Below, in pieces: positions 22,829 through 32,002 of a stretch of DNA of 64,000 nucleotides. Origin of the DNA: Pedobacter sp. SYSU D00535. Lineage in GTDB: Bacteria > Bacteroidota > Bacteroidia > Sphingobacteriales > Sphingobacteriaceae. The stretch's first letter is position 1. Every line of letters starts with the position of its first letter. A program made the translations under genes and the position numbers. The notes beneath the pieces were generated by a model, which was not told where the DNA came from, made no database searches, and worked only from the letters and a program-made list of their open reading frames with translations. The stretch is taken from positions 1 to 64,000 of the forward strand of contig NZ_JAFEWD010000013.1 of the NCBI RefSeq assembly GCF_017355855.1, written 5' to 3'.

Positions 22829-24337
22829 TTATTTTAATAGTTTAACCTCATATAGGTCCTTCCGCCTGTCTTTTAAAATTTTAACAGTGCCAAAATGATG
22901 TAATTCATCCAGCAGGTGTAAATCTACATCCACCACCAGCATCATCTCCGTATTTGGAGTGGTTTCTGCCTTAACAGCATTGGTAGGGAAGGCAAAGTCG
23001 GATGGTGTAAATACCGCCGACTGTGCAAATTGAATATCCATATTATTGACTTTTGGCAGGTTGCCCACACAACCGGCTATGGCTACATAGCATTCGTTTT
23101 CAATGGCCCTGGCCTGCGCACAATGCCGCACTCTGGTATAACCGTTTTGAGTATCGGTTAAAAAGGGAACAAATAAAATTTGCATCCCCTGGTTGGCAAG
23201 TATTCTGCTTAGTTCAGGGAACTCAACATCGTAGCAGATTAGGATTCCAACTTTTCCGCAATCCGTATCAAAGGCCTGGATTTTGTCGCCACCAACCATT
23301 CCGTAGTACTTTTGCTCATTAGGTGTGATGTGGATTTTTCTGTATTCATCCGTTTTTCCGGTCCGATGGCACAGGTACGTAGCGTTGTAAAGCTTGCCAT
23401 TGTCAAGAATAGGCATACTTCCCGTAATGATGTTAACATTGTAAGAAACAGCATATTCATGGAGCTTTAGAACTATTTCTTCCGTGAGCTCTGCAAGCTT
23501 ACGCATAGCTTCCATTTCTGGTAAATGGTTATACGGTTGAAGCAATGGGGTATTGAACAGCTCGGGGAAAAGGAGGAAGTCGGATTTATAGCCACTCACT
23601 GCATCAACGAAGAATTCTACCTGTTCGTAAAAGGTTTCCATGTCGGGGAAAAGCCGCATTTGCCATTGTACCAAACCAATACGGATTGTTTTCGCAGAGC
23701 GGGCAGAGGCATCTATTCCCTGGTAATAGATGTTGTTCCACTCAATAAGGGTCGCAAAGTCTTTTGATTCATGATCTCCCGGAAGGTAATTTTTTAGCAC
23801 CTTCCTTACGTGAAAATCATTAGATATTTGAAAAGTCAGGGTAGGGTCGTACAATTCCTTGGCTTTAACTTTATCAATATATTCCCTCGGACTCATCGTT
23901 GCTGCATGCGCATGATACCCCGGAATCCGGCCACCGGCCACAATGCTTTTAAGATTCAAGGTTTCGCAGAGCTCTTTTCTCGCCTCGTACAGTCTACGCC
24001 CGAGACGCAGTCCTCTGTACTCAGGAGAAACGAATATCTCTATACCGTATAGGGTGTCGCCGTTAGGGTCGTGAGTTGAAAAAGTATATTCTCCTGTAAT
24101 TAATTTATAGGTGTGTTTGTCGCCGTACTCATCGTAATCTACAATAATGGATAATGAACAAGCCACCACTTTATTGTCTACTGCAATGCACAACTGACCT
24201 TCCGGAAAAAGCGAAAGCAATTTAGCGATCGTTGCTTTGCTCCAGATTTGTCCGCCTAATGTGTCGTACGCCTGCAGCATTGATTCTTTCAGGTCATCGT
24301 AGTCTTCCAGCGTAAGTTTCCTTGTTTCAATATTCAT
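22829..24337 (-). CDS. GNAT acetyltransferase - carbon-nitrogen hydrolase fusion
   Basis: This is a 502-residue two-domain enzyme. Residues 1-~165 form a GNAT N-acetyltransferase with the acetyl-CoA loop in VSPEYRGLRLGRRLYEAR (R-G-x-x-L-G-R). Residues ~220-490 form a nitrilase-superfamily amidase with the Glu-Lys-Cys triad: FPELF (~257), YRKIH (~333) and ICYDVEF (~369). The same fusion is known from Bacillus YhcX and related proteins. The amidase part resembles omega-amidase-like members that deaminate amides such as ketoglutaramate analogues. How the two activities cooperate is not known. It is cytoplasmic and monocistronic. Confidence 0.92.
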   Translation of the reverse strand: MNIETRKLTLEDYDDLKESMLQAYDTLGGQIWSKATIAKLLSLFPEGQLCIAVDNKVVACSLSIIVDYDEYGDKHTYKLITGEYTFSTHDPNGDTLYGIEIFVSPEYRGLRLGRRLYEARKELCETLNLKSIVAGGRIPGYHAHAATMSPREYIDKVKAKELYDPTLTFQISNDFHVRKVLKNYLPGDHESKDFATLIEWNNIYYQGIDASARSAKTIRIGLVQWQMRLFPDMETFYEQVEFFVDAVSGYKSDFLLFPELFNTPLLQPYNHLPEMEAMRKLAELTEEIVLKLHEYAVSYNVNIITGSMPILDNGKLYNATYLCHRTGKTDEYRKIHITPNEQKYYGMVGGDKIQAFDTDCGKVGILICYDVEFPELSRILANQGMQILFVPFLTDTQNGYTRVRHCAQARAIENECYVAIAGCVGNLPKVNNMDIQFAQSAVFTPSDFAFPTNAVKAETTPNTEMMLVVDVDLHLLDELHHFGTVKILKDRRKDLYEVKLLK

Positions 24338-24811
24338 AATGCAATGGTAGTCTTTAAAGAACGAATATCATGAATAAAAGTGTTGAGCCGGCAAAATGCG
24401 AGTATGGATTCGGCTTTAGAAGAGGTACATTTTTCTGTTGGGGCATCCCTGTTGTTCGATATGTTCCGCTTGGCAGGTCGAAATACAGATACTAGCACAA
24501 GCGGAGTCATCTCATCCCTAACCCTTCTCCTTCAAGGAGAAGGGAACCATCCTACCTTCGATCGCAGTTAGAAGCTATCTGGGGAAGTATCTGTTTTAAA
24601 AAGTGCAGTTGAAAGTTTGCAGAAACAACATTGGTAGTTTTCCCCATGCCGGCGCACGAGTGCCGCGTGTGTACAAAGTTATCGTACTCAACAGCCTGAG
24701 ACATTTTTTATACACTAGCACAAGCGGACGCTTGGGCGAGATTGAGTAGTAGAGGCGGCTAATTGAATAAGCCTTTCTAAATTTCGATATATTTGAGCTT
24801 CATGACAAAAA
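24338..24811. other. Gene-free region with several repeats
   Basis: Holds the left copy of a ~100-bp direct repeat (24511-24610), partial and full CAAGCGGACGCTTG-family elements (24491-24507 and 24713-24740), and a TTTTCCCCATGCCGGCGCAC block at 24637-24656 related to the block near 318-337. The frame at 24380-24571 is not supported. Confidence 0.5.
24511..24610. repeat. Direct repeat flanking a lipoprotein gene, left copy
   Basis: Begins CTCATCCCTAACCCTTCTCC and ends AAGTGCAGTT. It matches 25307-25405 over about 100 bp with roughly a dozen differences. CCTTCTCCTTCAAGGAGAAGG near its start is itself a palindrome. Confidence 0.8.
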
Positions 24812-25237
24812 ATGAAGCCTATTAGAAGTCTTTTTCTGTTGATTATTTTCTTCGTAACTATCTCCTGTAAGAAAAATGCGGAGGAGTTTAATCAATTGTC
24901 TTTTAAGGTAGATGGGTTACTGAAAGAGGCCCAATCCCATGGTACAACCGTAACATTTCAGGGTAATGTTTACTATTTCGATGCAGAGGTCAGCGAAACT
25001 GAATGGCTAAGATTTAAGATCGTAAAAGGCATTGATGGACAACCTCTATTGTATGATATCCGCTACGCAGCCAAGGTCTCCGACGCCGACCTGTTGTACC
25101 AGGAGACGATCGGAAATTTACAATTAAGTGCTCAAGGGGAAACTCTGAAGGGGACGTTCGACTGCATTTTACGAAACAGAAGGGAAGAAACAATAAGTCT
25201 GGAAGGTTCTTTTGCTGTAAGGCCTTCCATGGACTAG
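24812..25237 (+). CDS. Hypothetical lipoprotein
   Basis: This is a 141-residue protein with a lipoprotein signal (MKPIRSLFLLIIFFVTISCKK, lipobox TISC). The mature part is a small beta-rich domain: LSFKVDGLLKEA, TVTFQGNVYYFDAEVSE and GTFDCILRNRREETISLEG. No family recognised. It is bracketed by direct copies of a ~100-bp repeat (24511-24610 and 25307-25405) at similar distances, so gene and flanks may be a mobile or recombination-prone segment. Probably attached to the outer membrane. Confidence 0.75.
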   Translation: MKPIRSLFLLIIFFVTISCKKNAEEFNQLSFKVDGLLKEAQSHGTTVTFQGNVYYFDAEVSETEWLRFKIVKGIDGQPLLYDIRYAAKVSDADLLYQETIGNLQLSAQGETLKGTFDCILRNRREETISLEGSFAVRPSMD

Positions 25238-25306
25238 TATTCGATAGAGATAATTAAAACGACGGCGGAAAAATATTGTACTGGTTCACCAAGTGGTACG
25301 TATCTC

Positions 25307-25405
25307 CTCATCCCTAACCCTTCTCCTCCAAGGAGAAGTGAACCATCCTCCCATCGATGGCAGTTAGAAGCTATCTTGGGAAGCTCTGTTTTAGAAGGTG
25401 CAGTT
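25307..25405. repeat. Direct repeat flanking a lipoprotein gene, right copy
   Basis: See 24511-24610. Same orientation, one single-base gap, changes spread evenly. Elsewhere in the 25238-25642 gap only the terminator at 25552-25588 is recognised. Confidence 0.8.
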
Positions 25406-25551
25406 CCACTGCGCTTGAAAACTGCTAATAGTGAGCCGCTGTTACGAAACCTGCTACTAGGATTATCATGGGTATTTCCGGCTTTCTGTTCTATTACTTC
25501 TGCTGTTCATAATTCAATCGGCATATTATGATGCTACCAGAATTGCGAGCA

Positions 25552-25588
25552 TAAAATAGCTAGCCCACGCGACAACCGTGGGCTAGCT
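25552..25588 (-). terminator. Terminator of the DUF4249/TonB operon
   Basis: AGCTAGCCCACG (25558-25569) and CGTGGGCTAGCT (25577-25588) form a perfect 12-bp stem with a 7-base loop. Read on the minus strand it is followed by ATTTTAT, 54 bp after the DUF4249 stop. Confidence 0.85.
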
Positions 25589-25642
25589 AGGAGTACTTGT
25601 AATTTTAACGCCAACAACTTCTCTGCGCTGGCTATCCGCTAT

Positions 25643-26440
25643 TTACTTCAACTTCACCACCGTTTTTAAACTAGAAGTGGTATGAGCACTAAAAACTCCA
25701 AGCGCGCCATTGTTGAAGTTGGAAGTCGGATTGGAGGGGGCTACCGGCGGACCGCCTTCTCCGGATATCTGAGCAATAGCGAAGTAATATTTGTACACGT
25801 TCAGATCCAGGCCGCGCATCTCAACCTCCAGCGAATCCCCTTCAACGAGCTCTTCTTCTAAATCCATGAAAAGCGTTTCGGTGACATCATTGCCATTCGT
25901 AAACCGGTCTTCAGTTAAAGATTCCTGGACTTCTTCATTCTTAGCTTTCATACGGAACAGGTATTGATTCTTTGCATCCTTTGGGTCCTTGTAATAAGCG
26001 AGTGGAACAATCACTTCCTCCCCGAAAAAAGACAGTTTTCTAAATCCCAGTGAGTCCAGCTTTACCGCTAGTGGCATAGTAGAGCTTGCGGTGTACACTT
26101 TACCTTCGACAGTTACGTCAAGTACATAGTTCGTTCCGGGAACACCTGCGAACCTGGGGCTTTTGTAGACGCCCTTTTCTGTTTCGCTGAAGGTGATCTT
26201 CTGTCCGCCCGGAAGGCTCAGTACTACCTGGGCACCGGAAATGCCGTTGAACTCATTTGTTTGGGTAAAGGGAATCGTTTTGGAAATCCTCACCACGTGG
26301 TTGGTGTCCCGGTCACTAACTTCGGCCTCAACAACCAGTTTGGGCTCCGAATCCTTCAGATCCACCTCTACTACTTTTTCGCAACTTGCGAGAAACGTAC
26401 CTGCAAGAAGCAGCGATAGGAGTTTAGCTCCTGATTTCAT
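25643..26440 (-). CDS. DUF4249 lipoprotein
   Basis: This is a 265-residue lipoprotein (MKSGAKLLSLLLAGTFLASC, lipobox LASC). CEKVVEVDLKDSEPKLVVEA is the typical opening of DUF4249 proteins, and a long beta-sandwich region follows. It is encoded directly after a TonB-dependent receptor; in Bacteroidota this pair stands where a SusD-like protein would be, and DUF4249 proteins are thought to be surface or periplasmic partners of the receptor. An alternative start at 26473 is three bases after the receptor stop and would add 11 residues; the internal start gives the cleaner lipoprotein signal. Confidence 0.88.
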   Translation of the reverse strand: MKSGAKLLSLLLAGTFLASCEKVVEVDLKDSEPKLVVEAEVSDRDTNHVVRISKTIPFTQTNEFNGISGAQVVLSLPGGQKITFSETEKGVYKSPRFAGVPGTNYVLDVTVEGKVYTASSTMPLAVKLDSLGFRKLSFFGEEVIVPLAYYKDPKDAKNQYLFRMKAKNEEVQESLTEDRFTNGNDVTETLFMDLEEELVEGDSLEVEMRGLDLNVYKYYFAIAQISGEGGPPVAPSNPTSNFNNGALGVFSAHTTSSLKTVVKLK

Positions 26441-26476
26441 AAATATCAATGCGATTGAATAAGATGCTTTCATAAT

Positions 26477-28804
26477 TTAAAATTTGAAGTTCCACGTAAC
26501 TGATGGGATAATGCCGAACAGCGTAGTTCGTACAGCTTGTGTTCTTGTCGCGTCATCCGGATCGTCTCTGAAATCCATGGTGTAGGTATTTTGCCGGTTG
26601 TACAGATTATAGATACCGAACGACCAGCTCGACTGAAGCTTTTTCCCTGGTTTTGCTTCCAGCGTAGCAGCCAGATCCAGGCGGTGATAATCGGGAAGGC
26701 GGTCGGCGTTCCTTTCAGAATAATAAAATACCGTTTTACCTTTCAGCTGATATTTGCCATTGGGGAAGGTAACTGCATTGCCAGTATTGTAAACAAAGGT
26801 CGAAGAGAAGGTCCATCGCTTGCTTGCTTTGTAAATACCTACCAGGGAGAGATCATGCGTGCGATCCTGCTTGGAAGGGAACCAGCTGCCGCCGTTGATA
26901 TCATTGAACTGGCGTTCGGTACGGGAAAGGGTATAACCCACCCAGCCGTTTAAATTCCCGAAACGCTTCTTAAGGAACAGTTCCACTCCGTAGGCCCTGC
27001 CGTCGCCATAAAGCAGATCGGCTTCTACATTATCGTTGCCCCGCAAGTCGGTGCCGCTGCGGTACTCTATCTGATTAGACATGCCTTTGTAATAGACTTC
27101 AGCAGAAAATTCATATTTGTCATCTTTGAAGTTTCGGAAGTATCCTATGGCCACCTGATCGGCTATCTCCGGTTTGATGTTGTTGCTGTTCATCACATAC
27201 AGATCGGTAGGAGAGGTGGATGTGGAGTTCGACATCAGGTGCAAGTTCTGTGTGTTCCTGGTGTAAGAAGCCTTCAGGGAACTTGATTTTCCCAACTGGT
27301 AACTTGCAGAAATGCGAGGTTCCGGGTTAATATATGTTTTAACAATTTCTCCCTCGTTGTAATTGCGGGTGGCAATGGTGTTACCGTCCTGGTCGTAAGT
27401 TCTGAAATCCCCCGGACCCAGGGCTGAAAAAGAACTTCCGCGGATGCCGTAAGTAATGTTTAGTTTGTCGCTAACCTTCCACTCATCCGAAATATAGATC
27501 GCCATTTCCAGGCCTGCCCGGTCTTGGATCTGATCGTCATTTACCGACGATGCCTCGCTCGCGGTGATTCTGCCCGGTTTGATCGTATGGTGTATCACAT
27601 CCAGCCCGAAGCGTAAATTATGCTGGTTCAGGGAGTATTGAAAGTCTTGCTTAAGATTCAGATCCTGGATGGCCGACTTTACTTTAAAATCGCTCTGCTC
27701 AATAAAACTCTGGATCACATAATTGTAATTGCTATAGATGAGCGAGGTATTTGAAAATAAACGGTTGTTGAACAAATGATTCCAGCGTAAGGTAGCGGTG
27801 GAGTTGCCCCAATCGAAGCCGAAGGTGTTGTTTAGTCCGAGTTCATCTCTCCCAAAATAGCCGGAGAGGTAAAGCGTGTTATTCTGGTTGAGGCGGTAAT
27901 TTACTTTGGCATTTAAATCGTAGAAATACAATACATTATTTCTGATGGAGGTATCGGGAGCAAGCTTCAGAAAGGCATCTGCATACGTTCTTCGTCCGCT
28001 GATGATAAAGGTGCTTTTATCCTTCACCAAAGGGCCTTCCACCTTTAGCCGTGATGAGATCAGGCCCAAACCACCTTCTACGCCCAGGTCGTTCTGGTTC
28101 CCATCGTTCATGCGGATATCGAGTACGGAAGCCAGCCTTCCGCCATATTGAGCAGGCATTCCGCCTTTATACACGGCTACATCTTTTATAGCATCCGAGT
28201 TGAAGGTAGAAAAGAAACCCAGGAGGTGGGAGGCATTGTAAACGGGTGCTTCATCTAACAGGATCAAATTATGATCAATAGAGCCGCCCCGGACGTAGAA
28301 TCCACTATTGCCCTCACCAGCAGATTTTATCCCGGGAAGCAATTGCAGGGTTTTGATGATATCGCGTTCGCCGAACAAAACCGGTACATTCTCCACTTCA
28401 GCCATATTCAGTTTCGCCAGGCCCATCTGCGCACTTGAAACATTATGGTCTCTTCGCTCTGAAGTAATGACTACCTCCGCCAGCGCGTTATCGGCCTTTA
28501 GCGAAAGGTCGAGGCGAGTATTCTTATTAAGGTTCAGTGTTTGATGGAGTGTTCGGAAACCGATATAACTTGCGGTGAGCTGATACTCTCCTTTTGGTAC
28601 ATTAAGCGAGTAATAACCGTAAGCATTGGTGGTGGTACCATGGTCCCGGGCCCCTTTGAGCTTTATCGTTGCACCGATCAAAGTCTCTCCCGACAGAGAA
28701 TCTTTGACAACACCCGAGATAGTGAAATTATTTTGCGCGAATCCATATCCCGCAAAAGAAAGTAATGCCAGAATAAGTACGCTAACCTTTTTGAATTGAT
28801 TCAT
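26477..28804 (-). CDS. TonB-dependent receptor with CarboxypepD_reg-like domain
   Basis: This is a 775-residue outer-membrane receptor. The signal peptide (ending GFAQ, ~24) is followed by a carboxypeptidase-regulatory-like domain (~28-110: ISGVVKDSLSGETLIGATI, NAYGYYSLNVPKGEY), a plug domain (~125-235: LPGIKSAGEGNSGFYVRGG, YNASHLLGFFSTFNSDAIKD) and a 22-strand barrel ending in aromatic KF. It has no TonB-box-like extension and is shorter than SusC proteins, fitting the group paired with DUF4249 lipoproteins. It imports an unknown substrate using TonB energy. It heads a two-gene operon ended by the hairpin at 25558-25588. Confidence 0.93.
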   Translation of the reverse strand: MNQFKKVSVLILALLSFAGYGFAQNNFTISGVVKDSLSGETLIGATIKLKGARDHGTTTNAYGYYSLNVPKGEYQLTASYIGFRTLHQTLNLNKNTRLDLSLKADNALAEVVITSERRDHNVSSAQMGLAKLNMAEVENVPVLFGERDIIKTLQLLPGIKSAGEGNSGFYVRGGSIDHNLILLDEAPVYNASHLLGFFSTFNSDAIKDVAVYKGGMPAQYGGRLASVLDIRMNDGNQNDLGVEGGLGLISSRLKVEGPLVKDKSTFIISGRRTYADAFLKLAPDTSIRNNVLYFYDLNAKVNYRLNQNNTLYLSGYFGRDELGLNNTFGFDWGNSTATLRWNHLFNNRLFSNTSLIYSNYNYVIQSFIEQSDFKVKSAIQDLNLKQDFQYSLNQHNLRFGLDVIHHTIKPGRITASEASSVNDDQIQDRAGLEMAIYISDEWKVSDKLNITYGIRGSSFSALGPGDFRTYDQDGNTIATRNYNEGEIVKTYINPEPRISASYQLGKSSSLKASYTRNTQNLHLMSNSTSTSPTDLYVMNSNNIKPEIADQVAIGYFRNFKDDKYEFSAEVYYKGMSNQIEYRSGTDLRGNDNVEADLLYGDGRAYGVELFLKKRFGNLNGWVGYTLSRTERQFNDINGGSWFPSKQDRTHDLSLVGIYKASKRWTFSSTFVYNTGNAVTFPNGKYQLKGKTVFYYSERNADRLPDYHRLDLAATLEAKPGKKLQSSWSFGIYNLYNRQNTYTMDFRDDPDDATRTQAVRTTLFGIIPSVTWNFKF

Positions 28805-28993
28805 TATTTCTCTTTGTCGAATTTGTACCGCTAAGATGCTGCAAATTGGAAATTGTTACAGGCATCAATAGCGTTGAGGGTAGAGAAGCGAGGGTGACAC
28901 TGGTTCGCACCCGGCCAGCCCGAGCTTGCCTAAAGCAAGGGGCGACGCAGTTTTTTTCAATCCGCTAGAACTCGAGGAGACGAACTGCCTGAT

Positions 28994-29908
28994 TTACATT
29001 AATATTCCACCTTCGGGTTTTTTCTTTTGCGGTAAATTGGTGTCCCCAAGCATTTCTTTCAAATCAATTTCGATGTTTTGACTAATTGTAGTAACGGGTA
29101 TATCATTCTCCCTGTTAGAAAAGGGATCCTGAATTTCAATAGCTATTTGTTCAATAATCAGGAAAATAAAAATAGCGCACATAGCCGCAGGAATTGTCAT
29201 GTACCCAAACGCGTCCACCATCCCAAAGGGGATCAGGATAGCAAAGATGTGCACAAGCAACCAGGTAAAGTAGCTGTAAGGCACAGGAAAAGGTGTGTTT
29301 TTTATCCGCTCTGCTCCACCCAAGTTATCTGTTAATTGATAAACAGTCTCCTCAAGCCTTAGCAGCTCGATGTCGGTAATAATGCCTTCTTGTCGTAATT
29401 CTTTAATCGCATACACATTGTGTAAGAGTAGTAGATTTGGAATATGCGATTTTCTGATTAACTGTTCGTATTCTTCTTCGTATAGTAGAGGCTTAATTAA
29501 AGCGGCGGCATCCTGTTCTCTTAGCCGACAAGCCATTGAATGAACAAAAGCGATCTGTCTGTATACCAGCGCGTATACCAGCTCTTGCGAAATAGCGGAT
29601 TCGTGCGTGAATGTAATAAGTTGCCTTGCCAGACTCCTTGAGTTATTTACAACGGAGCCCCAGATCTTTCTGGCTTCCCACCATCTTTCATAGGCCGAAC
29701 TAACCCTGAACCCCATAAGTATAGAAAGAGCGATACCCAGCATAGATATTTCTGAAGAAGGAATCGCCAAATTTATTTTGTAAAAGGTGTGAAGTACCGT
29801 AACAGCTATTGACAAAATAAGATAAAACAAGAGCCACTTCCAGATAAGCAAAATGACCCTGATCGCACGAATGTTAGTTTCTATAATCATATAGTTTCCC
29901 CTGATCAA
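28994..29908 (-). CDS. Bestrophin-family ion channel
   Basis: This is a 304-residue inner-membrane protein of the bestrophin/UPF0187 family. It has four hydrophobic segments (~23-45, ~55-70, ~215-235 and ~237-257) and the family motifs GFRVSSAYERWWEARKIWG (~66-84) and NNSRSLARQL. PYSYFTWLLVHIFAILIPFG and the acidic EIQDPFSNRENDIP are also typical, the latter corresponding to the acidic cluster of eukaryotic bestrophins. Bacterial members form pentameric channels, some sodium-selective. ATG at 29890 is an alternative start (MIIETNIRAIR). No partner gene. Confidence 0.9.
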   Translation of the reverse strand: MIRGNYMIIETNIRAIRVILLIWKWLLFYLILSIAVTVLHTFYKINLAIPSSEISMLGIALSILMGFRVSSAYERWWEARKIWGSVVNNSRSLARQLITFTHESAISQELVYALVYRQIAFVHSMACRLREQDAAALIKPLLYEEEYEQLIRKSHIPNLLLLHNVYAIKELRQEGIITDIELLRLEETVYQLTDNLGGAERIKNTPFPVPYSYFTWLLVHIFAILIPFGMVDAFGYMTIPAAMCAIFIFLIIEQIAIEIQDPFSNRENDIPVTTISQNIEIDLKEMLGDTNLPQKKKPEGGILM

Positions 29909-30276
29909 CCAGTTTTGGGTATAAAAGAAGTTTCACCGCCTGTTGTTTGAGGGAATTTCATCTATTTGCTGCTGCTGGATATGTCCCGCAAGGCGTGTCG
30001 GTGCTTTAAACCGAACGGAACTGTTGGGCATCAGGCCATAGAGTTTCAAACCATTCTTTGCTGCGGTACTTCCAAGTAGAGCAGGTTTTGGTTCCGGAAT
30101 TTGTACCGGATGCTCATGAAATAGGGGTAGGAAGAGGTACAAGTACACGTCGCTCCTGGCTCACCTAGCATACTTGCGACTTCGCCTTGGTTAGTGTCCT
30201 CGTACTGGTTGTAATGTCTCAATATGTCCCAGTTGAGTACCATGGTGACTACGGATAGCTTTAGCTCTTTTTTATT
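29909..30276. other. Gap without a recognised gene
   Basis: Two overlapping minus-strand frames (30243-30046 and 30148-29933) together could be a decayed gene: the second contains IPEPKPALLGSTAAKNGLKLYG. I cannot match it to a family and neither frame has a clear start. CGCCTTGGTTAGTGTCCTCG near 30183-30202 resembles half of the hairpin elements at 33142 and 33281. Confidence 0.35.
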
Positions 30277-30987
30277 CTAGCCCAGCATGGTTTCGGCATA
30301 GTGCAGGAGCAATTTCCTGTTTACCGGATAGCCATGTCCAAGGTAAAACGTCTCTGTGTTTTTCGCCAGTAATTGATGAATGCTGTGCTTTACCAGCGAC
30401 TTATCATGATGGAAGGGAGGATGCTTCATTCGTGACCTGCATAGAATACCGCCAAGAAAAATGCCGGAAGAAGCGAGGTCCATAATGATAGCTTCGCCGT
30501 TGTCCAAAACAATTGAAAGAGACCCGGGCGTGTGACCGGGCGTATGGATGACCGAACCTGCAATTCCAAATTCTTTTAGACTAAATACTTCATCGGCCCT
30601 CAGGATCAAGTCAGGTACCACCGGTGTTGCAGTATCTGCTGATAACTTCCATTTTAATAAATTCCAATACGCTTGTGTCGGTTTTAATGTTGCGACTAAA
30701 GATTTTCCCGTGCTTAAAGCAGGCGCATCGTTTTCGTGAACTAAGATCGGCACATCCAAAGCTTTACTTAACGCATTGGCACTACCAAAATGGTCTATGT
30801 GACCGTGTGTGATAACCAGCAGGCCGATGTCTTTCAAGCTTAATCCAAGAAGTTGGAGCTGTTGGAGGATCTGTTTTTCGCTGTCTGGGAGGCCGGCATC
30901 TACCAGGACATGTTTTTTTGCCCCCCGGATTACATAGCTGTTGATCATCCCGAATGGGAGAATGGAAAGTCGATTTATTTGTTGCAT
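30277..30987 (-). CDS. MBL-fold metallo-hydrolase
   Basis: This is a 236-residue soluble metallo-beta-lactamase-fold protein. The metal-binding motif THGHIDHFG (~59-67) is followed by a later HTPGHTPGS (~148-156), an acidic DLASSG and a last His in LGHGYPV, the complete two-metal set. It resembles glyoxalase-II-like and quorum-lactonase-like members; the substrate is open. Its start codon lies inside a 7-bp inverted repeat (GCATACC, then GGTATGC at 31001-31007), which could hide the ribosome-binding region in the mRNA. The Crp-family regulator gene just upstream (31047-31619) runs the same way, 59 bp apart, so the two may be co-transcribed. Confidence 0.88.
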   Translation of the reverse strand: MQQINRLSILPFGMINSYVIRGAKKHVLVDAGLPDSEKQILQQLQLLGLSLKDIGLLVITHGHIDHFGSANALSKALDVPILVHENDAPALSTGKSLVATLKPTQAYWNLLKWKLSADTATPVVPDLILRADEVFSLKEFGIAGSVIHTPGHTPGSLSIVLDNGEAIIMDLASSGIFLGGILCRSRMKHPPFHHDKSLVKHSIHQLLAKNTETFYLGHGYPVNRKLLLHYAETMLG

Positions 30988-31046
30988 ACCTTCTGTTTTA
31001 GGTATGCTAAATTCCGGAGTTGCTGTTTCAGAAAAGATGACAATTG

Positions 31047-31619
31047 TTAGGAAATGACTTTTTTTCTTATGCGGCTTAGCGACTCTGGTTTAATTCCCAG
31101 ATAGGTAGCTATGTATTGAACAGGGACATGCAGGCCAATGCCCGGATAGTCTTTTAATAGTTGGAGATAGCGGCTTTCGGCAGTTTTTGTCAGGAGTTCG
31201 CGGGTGCGTTTCTGATTAAAAATTATTTCTTGCTCATAAATGCTATGACAAAAGTTTTTCCAGCTGATACTTTCAGCAATTAAGTGCTTGTAGCTATGGT
31301 TAGATATCGAAAGAACATCACAAGCGGTAATGCACTGAATGCTGCTGTCGGCTAGGGAATCGTTTACAAAGCCGTTAAAAGCAGTGATTAGGCTGTTAGC
31401 TCCCCGAATATTTGTGGTGATGTCCTCGCCAGTTTCATAATGAAAAGATCTTATAAAACCATTTACAATGAAGTAGAGATTTTTTGTACGTGTTCCTTCC
31501 GCTTCAAGCATACTCCCTTTGGAGAATCGCCCAGTTACAAAACTTCTTTTAATCAGATCCAACTCTGCCTCGCAAAGCCTGCTTGTGTTGTTAACTTGTT
31601 GAATTAGCGCTTCTATCAT
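31047..31619 (-). CDS. Crp/Fnr-family regulator
   Basis: This is a 190-residue protein with a cyclic-nucleotide-binding-like beta-roll (~25-115: RFSKGSMLEAEGTRTKNLYFIVNGFIRSF) and a short C-terminal helix-turn-helix (VPVQYIATYLGIKPESLSRIR, ~163-184). This form is common in Bacteroidota, where the ligand is usually unknown; the cAMP-contacting GE and RS residues of true CRP are not clearly present. It lies upstream of an MBL-fold gene in the same orientation and may regulate it. It closely resembles the other Crp-like protein at 37373-37948, including the SLSRIR end, so the two are paralogues. Confidence 0.9.
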   Translation of the reverse strand: MIEALIQQVNNTSRLCEAELDLIKRSFVTGRFSKGSMLEAEGTRTKNLYFIVNGFIRSFHYETGEDITTNIRGANSLITAFNGFVNDSLADSSIQCITACDVLSISNHSYKHLIAESISWKNFCHSIYEQEIIFNQKRTRELLTKTAESRYLQLLKDYPGIGLHVPVQYIATYLGIKPESLSRIRKKVIS

Positions 31620-32002
31620 AAGCTCCGGTCTTAAAGATGCACAAAATACGATAAAGCAGGAGGGAATTGGGCATGATAAGTTTGCGTTCCTGAATCGGGG
31701 GATATGCAGCAGCCATTTTTTGAGCTATTCATGGAGGCCCTTGCAACGCACTTGTGCTGTATGTCCTTTCCAATTTTCCTCCGGAGGCTGGACGGCAGCA
31801 AGACATTATGACCAGCGGGGGTGAAAATATTTTGTATGCGAGAATAAGTCTATTGTTAGAAAATAGGGACACGTGGTACTACAATTATTTTATGCCCGGT
31901 GTTAGGAAAGGGCTATTAGCCAGCCCCAATCCACTTTAAGCATTAATTTTAATTTGGAGATTTAATAATGTGGGTTGGAATAAGGTTTGCAAACCTTTCT
32001 GC
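31620..32002. other. Gap without a recognised gene
   Basis: A 61-codon plus-strand frame at 31754-31939 has plausible composition but no family or clear start signal and is not called. GCACTTGTGCTGTATG near 31749 resembles the end of the CAAGCGGACGCTTG repeats. Confidence 0.4.

Noticed and set aside
26537-26953. 138-codon frame opposite the TonB receptor
   Set aside because: Antisense shadow of a well-supported barrel-coding gene.
28860-28980. tRNA-like or riboswitch-like GC-rich patch after the TonB gene start
   Set aside because: GGTTCGCACCCGG resembles a T-arm, but no cloverleaf or known riboswitch core can be formed.
29933-30243. Two overlapping minus-strand frames as a decayed gene
   Set aside because: IPEPKPALLGSTAAKNGLKLYG looks protein-like, but I could not join the frames with a single change or recognise a family, so it is only mentioned in the gap entry.
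31754-31939. 61-codon frame before the radical SAM gene
   Set aside because: No start signal, family or conservation evidence.
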